From positions 558,001 to 622,000 of the forward strand of contig CAJZBQ010000044.1 of assembly GCA_914767885.1 (NCBI GenBank): DNA of 64,000 bases. The letters are read 5' to 3'. Every line of letters begins with the position of its first letter. The stretch's first letter is position 1. Below are positions 54,779-64,000 of the stretch, one piece after another. This stretch comes from Blepharisma stoltei (Eukaryota; Ciliophora; Heterotrichea; Heterotrichida; Blepharismidae). A program made the position numbers and the translations under genes. Below the pieces are notes generated by a model, which saw only the letters and a program-made list of their open reading frames with translations, did no database searches and had not been told where the DNA came from.

Positions 54779-55093
54779 TTATCCTCCATGAAGGGTGCTG
54801 ATAAAGCTTATAGCGTCTCTATCCTGAACGACATAGTCATCCTTGCCACAAAGTTCCCAGTCCATATCATTTACAAGAACAATAATCCCTGGACGCCTGC
54901 ATAATTTTTACAAAGAGTCTCCGGACATAAACAATTCTGGCCTTGTTTGAAGATATCTGTCCTTAAGGTGAAAAACTAGCTGTTTCAAAGTCAGCTGAGA
55001 CTCAAGAGGCACAGTCAAGTTTCTTTGTTTATTGAATAAGTCTTCAAGACCGCCACTGCATTAAAATCACCTAAAAGCAATGTGAACACTCAT
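54779..55093 (-). CDS. URM1: Ubiquitin-related modifier URM1
   Basis: Exons 55093-55071, 55055-54912 and 54896-54779 (15-nt introns 55056-55070 and 54897-54911) give 94 aa. Signature: [50 protein letters not shown] and the C-terminus [12 protein letters not shown], ending in the Gly-Gly used for thiocarboxylation. URM1 donates sulfur for tRNA wobble thiolation and can modify proteins. Both introns contain frame-breaking stops, so it is invisible as a plain ORF. It diverges from the IQ gene 25 bp away and ends 38 bp from the HOOK stop. Confidence 0.93.
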
Positions 55094-55118
55094 TAATTAT
55101 ATTTAAGTAAAATCTAAA

Positions 55119-55859
55119 ATGGACGAATATCGATTTCCTTCAAGACATTCAGACCAAATTTCTACAGTCCAAAACCGATTAAAAGAGAAATACTCTGAAG
55201 AAATGAGTAAAACTTACCATGTCCTTATGAGCTACAACCCAAAACTGGCCAACGAAATTTTCCATCATAAATCCAGCATAGATATTTACACAAAAAGTGC
55301 AATAAAAATCCAGAGCTTATATAGAGGATATAAAGCAAGACTATTGTACAGAGATTTACTGTATGACAACTATATGGAAGAAGTCGAAGAAACAAGGTCA
55401 AAGGAACTGCAAAGAATGGAAGAGTCTATGCTCATGATTGAAACAGCTGTTTTACAAGAAAAATTAAATGAAAAAAAGTTTTTAGTCAAGCAAAGAAGTC
55501 TAGAACAAAATTGGGCTGCAACATTAATACAAAGATGCTACAGAAAGCATAAAGGATGATCTGTGCCAAAAGAAGTGCTATGTGTTATTGAACAAAAATC
55601 GAATGAGCTTATAATCCCAGTAGATAACCAAGGAAACAATATTATTTTGAGAATATTAACCAAAAAAGATTTGAAAAGTTTTCCTCTTGTCACTCTTTTA
55701 AGCACGCTTGATGATTTGAAAATAAAATCTGACAGTAATTTTTAATTAGAATGCGTCGAGTTGCTTACAAATACCCTCACACTAAGAGAGGAGCTCAGAG
55801 AAAGCATAGCAAAAAGCAATAAAAAGATCGAGCAAATGTTAAAACGATTGAGACATTAA
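55119..55859 (+). CDS. IQ-motif coiled-coil protein
   Basis: Exons 55119-55734 and 55750-55859 give 241 aa with one TGA-Trp (HKGWSVPK). Two IQ motifs, SAIKIQSLYRGYKARLLYRD and AATLIQRCYRKHKG, flank a char­ged helix; a C-terminal helix ends LKRLRH. A 15-nt intron (55735-55749) precedes the last exon. Possible calmodulin/centrin-binding structural protein. Its stop directly abuts the converging next gene. Confidence 0.75.
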
Positions 55860-56186
55860 TTAAGAAAGGCTTGTAAAAAACTCCACAATATCTCTATCTC
55901 TAAACATTGATGAAATTTCAATCACATCTTCTCTTTCCTTGAAAGCATTGCCCATCACAAGAGCTGCCTTTTTTGTGTAATTCAGTTTATTTTGCCTTAT
56001 TATCCTTTCTAAATTTTTCAATCCCAAAAATGCGTCTTCGTAAGTCATCTCTTCATACTCCTCCTGATTTCTCCACATATATCTCCCTATCGTTATTGGT
56101 GCAAAATCCCTGCTAATATTTCTCAGCAGATCATGAACTCTATAGCGTTTATGAACACTTGCTTTGAATGTAATCGGATTTAGCAT
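55860..56186 (-). CDS. Hypothetical helical protein
   Basis: 108 aa from ATG 56186 (an upstream TTG is not used). It is mostly helical and charged: RVHDLLRNISRDFAPITIGR, then YEDAFLGLKNLERIIRQNK. No membrane segment or signal is seen. Its stop codon abuts the IQ gene stop without any spacer. Family not recognised. Confidence 0.6.
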   Translation of the reverse strand: MLNPITFKASVHKRYRVHDLLRNISRDFAPITIGRYMWRNQEEYEEMTYEDAFLGLKNLERIIRQNKLNYTKKAALVMGNAFKEREDVIEISSMFRDRDIVEFFTSLS

Positions 56187-57010
56187 AGAGAGCAAGATCT
56201 ATATCCATAATATAAGTTTCTGTAATTAAAGCAAAGTGAAAAGCAATAAAGTCCTCAATTGGAGAGCGTATTAAAATTAAATCTTTTTTAAAATACTAAG
56301 CAGCGTAGCGTATTCTTATAAAGTTTCTATGCTCTTTGCTCATACTCAATGCCTTATTTTATTAGAGTTTTTTAGGTGAAGACTATAAGCATTAGACTTT
56401 TGAAAATTCAAATAGGATCTGATTGGCTTAGTGTATTTGAATTTGATCTTGGCTTCATTTTTAATATTTTGATGAACTTAAAGATTTTGATTTGTCAAGC
56501 TAAAATGAACAAAAAAAATAATGTTGGTACTATTTTATTAGATTTTATTAAAAAAACTTAATTTTTAAAGCATTTTTTGTGATATTAAGCTTTATCTTCA
56601 TTCCAAAACTATGAAATAAGTCAAAATTATACTGGAGATTTTTAAGGCACATCTATTGAGATACTGCCACATACAGAACAATCATTCGCTTTATCAGTGA
56701 ATCTCTCTTGCATTTTTTTTTTCACTAAGATATGCTGCTTCTCCATAATGAACTCTATCTTTATAAGTCAAGATTATGGTGGAGATTTTTAATGGTACAC
56801 CTTTTAGAGCTTAGCTACATCAAAAACTTCCAATTGCCTTATCGGCGAGTTACCTCTTGCGATTTTTATTTTTTTACTCCAAGTAAGTACTCTAATAAAA
56901 GCAGAGCATTGAACACGAAAGCAGAAAATTAAACATTTAATAAGTGAATACACATTCTATCAATTGTTTTGGAAAAATTAAAATTTAATAGTCTGAGTTA
57001 ATTAATGCAC
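56187..57010. repeat. Spacer with a diverged tandem duplication
   Basis: AT-rich. Two related blocks, about 56590-56730 and 56750-56870, share GTCAA-x-ATTAT-x-x-TGGAGATTTTTAA and TTATC-x-G-x-GA-x-T-x-x-CTCTTGC in the same order, a period of about 155-160 bp. No ORF supported. Confidence 0.5.
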
Positions 57011-58060
57011 TTACTTCGCTTTTATATGTATGCCATCGAAATAGGCTTCGTCCTCTAATTCAATTCTCAGAGCTTTTAAAGCAAATATGCTTAAAAAGCT
57101 ATATCTGCAAATTGTCCAAACTGCATTAATACTTACATCATTAAGTCTTTTGCCTGCTTCTTCACAGTTCTCATTATAAAATCTGTTAAGTTCTGCCGGG
57201 ACAAAGTTAAAAGGAACTTGCATATACCCAGGAACATTTTTCGCAGAGTACCTGGTTGATATTAATAAAGGATACTCATTTTTTTGCATTAAAATATGTG
57301 TTTGCTTTAAGTCATTAAAGCTGTTCGTGTCTGTATTTTCACCTTTTAAGGTCCAAAATGCAGCTCGGACTTGCTCAGTTGACAAATCTTCGTCTATAAA
57401 TAAATTATCAAGGGATAATCCAATCCTTTCAAAATTCCTATCATATGTATGGCTTGTAGCAGCTTCAACAGCCTGCCTAATTAATATGTTGCTTCTTCTT
57501 GATTCAAAGCCTAGAGCTGTTGGATGATATTTATTGAGCTCTCTTTCAATAGAAAAAGATGCTTCTCTGCATTAATTTTACTCTAAAACTCGATGTCGCC
57601 TTTCTTTTATTTCCAATTCTCTGTAAATGGTCCGAATTTGCTGATGCATATCATATGCAATTTCGTTCTGAATAAAAATTACTCTAGCTCGTGGCCTTCT
57701 TAAGGTTTTGGGGTTAATTTCGTCAACATATTTTACTTCTTTAGGTCTCTCAATAGCCTGCAAAATATTATTAGCTGTGCTTTCCAAATGCAATTCTCTC
57801 ACATTTACACCTTTAGTTTGGTTGAAAGGAAGCAAAGTTACTCTAACTTGATGATATTTATCACCTTCTATGGAAGGGACATAAAAAATAAGATTGCTTA
57901 GAGAGGCATTTTGGCCTTGTGTGATGGAATCCAAATAGCTGTTAAGTACCGTGCATGCATTTGTGTTGGTTGATTTTATGTTTTCTGGAGCTTTTGTGAG
58001 GACATCAGGGTGAGCTAACTTATAAAACGGAGTTAAAAGAGATCTCACCTTGCTTGCCAT
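57011..58060 (-). CDS. TCAIM-like (DUF4460/4461) protein
   Basis: Exons 58060-57582 and 57566-57011 give 344 aa. The N-terminus LLTPFYKLAHPDVLTKAPE is the J-like HPD segment of DUF4460, followed by NACTVLNSYLDSI. The C-terminal half (FSIERELNKYHPTALGFES and beyond) fits the DUF4461 part of mitochondrial TCAIM-like proteins. The 15-nt intron 57567-57581 joins HRVLEEASFS. Function in protists is unknown; mitochondrial location is expected from the family. Confidence 0.68.
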
Positions 58061-58906
58061 TTTGTTTATTATATTTTATTTTTTGTGAGTTGCAATTTAA
58101 TTTATCGTTCTTATGATCAAGCTTCACAATTTTTAGAGTCATATATATAATATTACAAAAATAAAAATCAAAAATAAAATAATTTTTATTTAATTAGTTT
58201 GAATAAAACAAGTTCCTATTTACCACTTTATATTCAAGAAAGAAATGCTAAAATATAAATATAATACAAATTATATTCAATATTGATTCTAAATTTAGCT
58301 TACTCCCCCCCCCCCCCTCCGTGAGCGAACAAAAAAAATTTTGTTCACTCACGGAGGGGGGTTAATTTTTTTTTTTTTAAAAAAAATTTATATATAAATT
58401 TTTATAAAAAAAATATTTTTTTTCGAAATTTAAAAAAATCCTAATTTGCAAAAATTGGGAAGCAAATATTAATTTAATTTGCAAAATTTATGTTTTTAAA
58501 ACGCAATTTGTTTAAAATTAAACAGAATTAGCTCTAGATTTCATTATACTAATTATCACTTATATATCAAAATTTTTTTCCATTAAAATTTTTTCTATTA
58601 AAAAAATTTTTGTTCGCTCACGGAGGGTGGGTTTTTGGTCAAAAAATGGTTATTTCTCTAATGGTTTTGTTCGCTCACGGAGGGGGGGGGGAGTTACTAT
58701 CTTAAATACTAAATAATTTGAATAATCTATAATTTTCCATACCCAAAAAGATGCTTTTTATACTCCAAAAAGGACCAAGGTCATACACCTAGAATTATCG
58801 GAATTTGGGCATTGGTCTTTTTAGCAAATAAATTTTCCAAACGTCACCTCAGTATAGTTTTGCACCTAAAATTCTAGAATGTGCTAAATGCATATGACAA
58901 TAATAA
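58061..58906. other. Divergent spacer with a full-length MITE
   Basis: Between the TCAIM-like and HSP110 genes. It holds the 394-bp family A MITE at 58303-58696; the rest is AT-rich. Confidence 0.6.
58303..58696. mobile_element. MITE family A, longest copy
   Basis: 394 bp between TA dinucleotides, with C14 and G10 runs at the tips. It has a left hairpin of the terminal motif (58315-58360) and two right copies (near 58612 and 58670). Reverse orientation relative to 12608. The intact ends suggest a recent copy. Confidence 0.88.
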
Positions 58907-61900
58907 ATGTCAGGAGCGGGAGCCATAGGAATCGATCTTGGTAGTCACAGCTGTGTGATTGCTGCAGTCAAAGGTGGTGGTGTAGAAATCCTAACAAACG
59001 ATCTCTCCAACCGTCAAACACCTTCAGTCGTTGGATTTGGTGATAAACAAAGATTTATTGGCGAAAGCGGATTCAGCAAGCTCAGCACAAATTTCAGAAA
59101 CACAGTCCTGTTCCCAACTCGCTTTTTAGGCCTAAGTTCCAACTATCAATACCTCCACGACGAGTCAAAGTGGCTTACAAACAAACTAGTGACTTTGGAA
59201 GATGGCCGAATCGCCCATGAAGTTCGATACCTAGGTGAAAACATGGCTTTCACAAGTGAAAGAATTGTAGCGATGTTTCTAACTCAAATAAAAATCATAT
59301 GTCAGAAAACCGGTCTCAATCCACAAGATGTTGTGATTTCAGTCCCCTGCTATTTTACAGAAACAGAAAGAAGAGCTCTTCTTGATGCAATTGCCATTTC
59401 TGACTTGACATGTGCAAGGATCATGAATGATTCGACCGCCTCAGCTTTAAGCTATGGGCTGTTCAGGAGTTCTGAGTTCACTGAAACACCTAGAGTGGTG
59501 GCACTGACTGATTTAGGCCACTCAAAGTTCACTGTTTCTATTGTCCAGTTTACTAACTATGCCCCAGTTTTTTTCCTATATATTCTTTTCGCTAGTTTAT
59601 GTGAACTGCATTGCATAATCATTTTTAATTTAATTTTATTGTAATTCCAATGCTTTAGGAAGTCATTGGTAGTTCTTAAACATCTTTAATATAATTTTAT
59701 TTTATCTCTATTTTCTTATTCTGTTGTATTTAATAAAAAATTAAAAATTTAAAAAAAAATTATCAATTAGAGGGAATAAGGACAAATTGCAAGTCCTAAC
59801 TCATGTAACTGATAGAAATCTTGGAGGAAGAGACCTTGATTGGAAAATCATGGAATTTTTCGCATCTTCTTTCGAAAAGAAACATGGAATCAACCTTTTA
59901 CACAATCACCGTGCAAGATCAAAAATGTCCATTGCAGTCGAAAAACTGAGAAAAATGCTTTCTGCAAACACCGAAGCAGTGCTAAACTTAGAATATATTG
60001 TGGAAGATTTAGATTTGCATGGAGTTATGACTCGTGATGAGTTTGAAACATTGGCCGCAGGACATTTAGAGAGGATTGATGAATTGTGCAAAACTGCACT
60101 GAGAAAAGCAGGAGTAGAAAGTGTTCACTCTGTAGAAATTCTGGGAGGTGGCACAAGAATTCCTTGTGTCCAAAGAGTAATAGCTAAAGCTTTCAATGTT
60201 GAAAATGTGAGTAAAACATTGAACCCAGAAGAAGCCATTGCTCGAGGATGTGCTGTTCAGTCAGCTATGTTAAGTCCACTCTTCAAGGTTAAAGAATTCT
60301 CAGTCCAAGATATCGTCACAATACCAATCAGCATCAAAGTTTCTTCCCTTGATATGGAAGTCGAAGTCGAGCCTGAAGTCATTTTCCCTGAAAAGAATGT
60401 TTTCCCTACCACAAAAATAATGAAACTCAGGAAAAACCAGCCTTTCAAGATGAACTTGTTTTATCCAGAGCCTTTAATTGAAGGGCTAGACCATACAGTT
60501 GCTGATTACGGAGTAATTTGTCCAGCAGAAGGCGTTGAGAATGAAGTCAAAGTTTATGTCAAAATGAATGGGCATGGAGTCGTCAACTTAGAAAAAGCTG
60601 AATTAATTGAAGAAATCATTGAGACTGAAGAAATCAAGCCTGAGGAAGCTAAGGCTGAGGAGCAAAAAGCAGGAGAAGAAAAGAAAGAGCCTTCAGTTAA
60701 GAGAAAATATAAGAGAACCAACCTCGAAATTTCTAAAGTATCGAAAGGACTCAAAGAAGAGGAGCTAAAAATGTTTATCAATGAAGAAAGAAGAATGACA
60801 AATGAAGACAGAATTGCTAAAGAAACTTCTGATAAGAGAAATGAAGTAGAAGCTTATGTTTATGAAGCTAGATCAAAGCTTAACTCCTCTCTTCAAGGCT
60901 TTGTTAGTCCTAGCAAGTTGCAAGAAATCTTACTCCTCCTCCGTGATCGAACAAAACCCGCTCTCCATGAGTGAACAAAATTATTTTTAATTTAAAAATC
61001 TTTCTGAAAAACTATTTTGATATATAGTGATAATTATTATAATAGAATCTCATAACTATTCTGCTGAGCTTCATTTTTAAAATATGAGATTAAGATTAAG
61101 ATTGCGATAACTCTCTGTCGACCCCCACTTAGCTTAGGATCTAACAATACAAGCCCATCCTTAATGAATTCCATCCACTAGCTAACAGCTCTGAACGACG
61201 GTAGGTGGAATCGGCCTAACTGTCGAACCGTTACAGTTGCCTATGGCCCGGACGAGTCTCTCTTCGTTTCTTGAGTGTGATTCAAGTACACTTGGGGTTG
61301 CCGGAGCAGTCCCAACGCTGATTTCCTTCAGAAAGAATGAACTTCCCTCACTATGACGAGTATAGGGGACAGAACCCCTAACTCATACATTCCATTTTAA
61401 TTGTGATTTTAAAATATAAATTTTATATATATAAATTGATTTTAACTTTTCACTTTTATGAAATTTTTCGAAAAAAAAATCGTATCAAATTTCTATAAAT
61501 TTAAAAAAAATTAGACGGGAGTTAGCATTTCTTTCAGATACTGAAAACTGGGTATACGGAGATGGTGCTGACACACTTAAAAGTGTATATACTGAAAGGC
61601 TCGACAAAATGAGAGAACAAGTAGAGCCAGTCATCAGAAGATCCAACATCTTCAACTCTTACCCTCAGCTCATAAATGAGCTCCAAGACGCTTTGATATG
61701 GAGCAGACAGCAAGCTCTCTCTCCTCAAGAGCAGTTTTCTCATATCACTGAAGAAGAAAGAAATAGAATCATCGAAAAAGCCGCTGAATTTGAAAGCTGG
61801 CTTCAAGCAGCCAAAATCCAAATAGACTCAATGGTGAGACATGAAGACCCAACCATTTCTACAGAAGATTTTGTGAAGAAAACTATTCAAATCAGAGAAG

Positions 61901-62052
61901 TCACTAACCAGACTATGAGCAAGCCTAAGCCAGCCCCTCCAGCTCCTCCTAAAGAAGAGAAAAAAGAAGAAGCCAAGCAGCCAGAACAAACCCCTCCAGA
62001 GGCCCCTAAGAACGAAGAAGCCAAGAAGCCAGAAGACATGGAATTAGATTAA
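58907..62052 (+). CDS. HSP110-family chaperone (HSPA4/SSE1-like)
   Basis: Exons 58907-59555, 59779-60932 and 61525-62052 give 776 aa, right for HSP110. Nucleotide-binding domain: IGIDLGSHSCVIAAVKGGGV, RQTPSVVGFGDKQRFIGE, VVISVPCYFTETERRALLDA, VVALTDLGHSKFTVSI, VEILGGGTRIPCVQ and LNPEEAIARGCAVQSAML. The substrate domain has an acidic loop, and the helical lid (NWVYGDGADT) is long. It ends EDMELD, similar to the EEVD-like tails of cytosolic HSP70s. It acts as an HSP70 nucleotide-exchange partner. Two IESs are removed in frame. Confidence 0.93.
59556..59778. other. 223-bp IES in HSP110 gene
   Basis: TA at 59554-59555 and 59777-59778. AT-rich with stops. Removal gives IVQFTKDKLQVLTHVTDRNLG, here split as QFTKDKLQVL, matching HSP110. 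Confidence 0.82.
60933..61524. mobile_element. MITE family A with nested SINE, in HSP110 gene
   Basis: TA at 60931-60932 and 61523-61524. Left end CTCCTCCTCCGTGATCG plus subterminal copy near 60958; right end GACGGGAG is eroded. A retroposon at 61086-61417 sits inside. Removal joins KLQEILAFLSDTENWVYGDG in frame. Confidence 0.85.
61086..61417 (-). mobile_element. SINE-like element nested in a MITE
   Basis: An 11-bp duplication TTTTAAAATAT (61075-61085 and 61407-61417). Left end GATTAAGATTAAGATTG (3' tail), right end CCATTTTAATTGTGA. GC-rich body. Confidence 0.8.
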
Positions 62053-62113
62053 ATATAGTAATATCTTCTTCATAGTTACATGAAGCACATTTTAAATAGC
62101 ATTACTTGCTTCT

Positions 62114-64000
62114 TTATGACGAAAACATTTTCTTCTTCACGGCCACAGGCTGCTTCAAACTTGGCTTTGGCAGCTTGGAAGTGCTCGATACTTCTGGCCT
62201 TGCTATTTTTCCTAAGCTTGGCCTGCTTTTAAGAGTCCCGCTTTTGCTTTGCTGCATATCAGCCCTTGCTTTTGCAGCCAGCTCGTCAACCATTCTTTTT
62301 TTCTTTTCATCTTGTTCTCTTGACTCTTGTCCTCCTTGCTCTTCCTCAAACTTTAATTTCTTCTGCTCATTTTTCTGGGCCTCTTCGCTTTGCAGCTTAT
62401 TGTTGTATTCGTCACTTTTTAAAATATTTCTTGAAGCTTGGGCGGACTCTCTGACTGTTTGCATGGGATCTTCGACGAGATTTGCTAATACGTTGTTAAG
62501 CTGAGTGATTCATTGGTTTTGAAGAGATTCACGTATTTGTGGGACCATTGTGGCGAATTTAATGCGGACTGAGCTGACGTTATCGCTGCCAAGACGGATA
62601 GTATCTTCGGCGAAAACTAAAGAAAAAAACTGCTTTGATTGGAGAGGTAAAATATAATCAATGAAATACAAAAATATAAGCCTATTATTGCAGCAGTTTG
62701 ACCTGGCAAACTTGTCTTTTAGGATGTTACAAATATCCAGCTTTCTGGTCATGTAGTAGTTATGATACAAAATGCTTGCTAGTAGCTCAGCAGAAGAAAT
62801 TTTCAATGGCCAAGTGCCTGATTGCATTTTGTAAATTAAAAGAGGAATAAATATGTCAACGACGTCTTTCATTGGAAACTGTCTAAAAGTCTCTTTAATT
62901 TGTGATAAATAAGTTAGCTGAGTTCTCCAATTTGCAGAGTTTACGACTGCAGCAAATTTAGTTAATAGCTCTGAGGGCTGAAAATAGCATTGCCAATGGT
63001 GCATGCTTTTAAGCATAGAAAGCTGGGTTTGCGGATTTTCATATAACTGAGTAGCCGCTTTTCTTAAAATTTTACAGCTTGGGTCTTGTCTGACGATTTC
63101 ATGCAGCCCAGCTGCAATAAGAACTCTGACTTCAGCTTCTTCGTCACTTGCCAGCTTGGTAACAATTGCTTTAAGATTTTTGCAAGTACCTAACGCTCAA
63201 AAAACTGCAGGAATGTTAAAAGCTAGGTTCTTCCTTACTGTTATATCTGAGTTTGCTAGCCTTGCAATAGTTTCTGTGCAGGAAGTTCTGTCTTCTTTGG
63301 TTAGTATAGATTTTATTGAAAGAAAAAGCTGACCGATATATTGAGATAGCTTAACTTGAATGCTAATGGGAATTTCTACAAAAAGCTCATTCTTTATAAT
63401 AGGCATTGCCTGGACTTCTAAAAAACCATATGATAGATAAGGCAGCAACTGTATAAAGAGCCCAACTGCTTCAGCCTTCACATCAATCATAGCATCATGA
63501 ACAAGCTTGACAGCTTCGAAAAAAATGAGTTCTTCAATTACAGAAGTTCCTACAACTTTTGCAATTGACTGCCAAGACCTACACATTTCTTGTCTTACAT
63601 CACCATTGGTGTCTTGCGACAATGCTTTTGCCCTCTGCAAAATTTGTCCTTTGAATTCTTTTCCCAGAACTTCTGCTAACCCCTTAGCCAAAAAAATTGT
63701 TTTACCTACTTAGAGTAGGTTGATTTATTTTTTAATATTTATTATATGCTTTACAGACATTTTAAATATCCAAACTTAAAAGTTAAATTGTAAATTAATT
63801 ATATAATTTATGTTTTAAGACTCAAGCTTTCAAATTTTTATTGAATCAGCTTTAAAAAATACAACTCACTCATGGAGGAACTAATTTCTAAAAAAAGATA
63901 ATTTTCCTATATTTTACTTTAAGTGGGAGTAGGCTGTTTAATAATTGGCAGGAAACTTGGCGTGAAATAGGTTTTTGAGTATAATCTGATAGCAGAATAA
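62114..64000 (-). CDS. HEAT-repeat protein, PP2A/PP4 regulatory-like (partial)
   Basis: Exons 64000-63932 and 63708-62114 give 554 codons; the start lies beyond the window. Helical HEAT repeats run through most of it (DVRQEMCRSWQSIAKVVG, ITVRKNLAFNIPAVFWALG, AEVRVLIAAGLHEIVRQD), similar to PP2A scaffold A or PP4 regulatory R4 subunits. The last 130 residues are a charged coiled coil and basic tail (LGKIARPEVSSTSKLPKPSL). Two TGA-Trp. The IES at 63709 is bridged by NSLGKTIFLAKG. It converges on HSP110 (61 bp). Confidence 0.72.
63709..63931. mobile_element. Decayed MITE family A in HEAT gene (IES)
   Basis: 223 bp between TA 63707-63708 and 63930-63931. One end retains CTCACTCATGGAGG and GTGGGAG; the other carries a small palindrome CCTACTTAGAGTAGG. 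The interior matches family A (reverse). Removal is in frame. Confidence 0.72.

Noticed and set aside
56376-56561. Short ORFs in the 56.2-57.0 kb spacer
   Set aside because: They start at GTG or TTG, lie in AT-rich duplicated sequence and have no conserved features.
1929-63931. CRISPR array, given repeated G/C-rich motifs
   Set aside because: The repeats are inverted MITE ends at scattered sites, not regularly spaced direct repeats, in a eukaryotic genome.
1-64000. Karyorelict (Loxodes) or Stentor origin
   Set aside because: Karyorelicts use TAA/TAG as Gln with TGA as main stop; Stentor uses the standard code. Here TAA/TAG stop and TGA is Trp.

Overview
This window is germline-type DNA from a heterotrich ciliate, and Blepharisma fits best. 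Three features point there. (1) TGA is read as tryptophan while TAA and TAG stop translation: almost every gene has in-frame TGA at conserved Trp positions. (2) Spliceosomal introns are 15 or 16 nt; 17 can be read. (3) Coding exons are interrupted by TA-bounded segments whose precise removal restores a conserved protein. These behave as internally eliminated sequences (IESs), so the window looks like micronuclear or unedited (MAC+IES) sequence. Species identity is inference; no database was searched.

Layout. 1-7.4 kb: a PHR-domain gene entering from the left edge, a myristoylated MORN-repeat protein and the DNA primase small subunit, all IES-interrupted, with nested MITEs between them. 7.4-11.3 kb: gene-poor, AT-rich, with one small MGCG protein, a second MITE family and a retroposon. 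11.3-17.7 kb: C2H2 zinc-finger protein, a disordered protein, a RING-WWE-WWE ubiquitin ligase, a PI4-kinase beta-like gene, a small protein and an AIG1-like membrane protein. 18-18.8 kb: two near-perfect palindromes around a tRNA-Thr(UGU) gene. 18.9-26.8 kb: PP2C phosphatase, SLC44-like transporter, LITAF-like protein, RNF5-like ligase, ZnT-like zinc transporter, MGTC protein. 27.2-33.4 kb: a SNF1/AMPK-like kinase with four insertions, an ERD2/KDEL-receptor-like protein, a palindrome with tandem arrays, a coiled-coil protein. 34-43.2 kb: disordered protein, IQ-motif protein, PH protein and a giant TmcB-like membrane/PAS protein with two retroposons and one short IES. 44-50 kb: RCC1 protein, MIC10, EF-hand/coiled-coil protein, coiled-coil protein. 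50-52.3 kb: four MITEs in a row. 52.3-64 kb: HOOK, URM1, IQ protein, hypothetical, TCAIM-like, HSP110 and a HEAT-repeat gene leaving the right edge.

Genes are packed tightly (0-100 bp apart in many places) and lie on both strands, typical of ciliate somatic gene density. The extra length comes from mobile DNA: at least three MITE families with TA-ACTCCCC-type ends, SINE-like retroposons with short 3' repeats and clear target duplications, foldback elements, and short (92-120 bp) non-repetitive IESs. Joining exons across these gives full-length proteins, so apparent gene fragments here should not be called pseudogenes.
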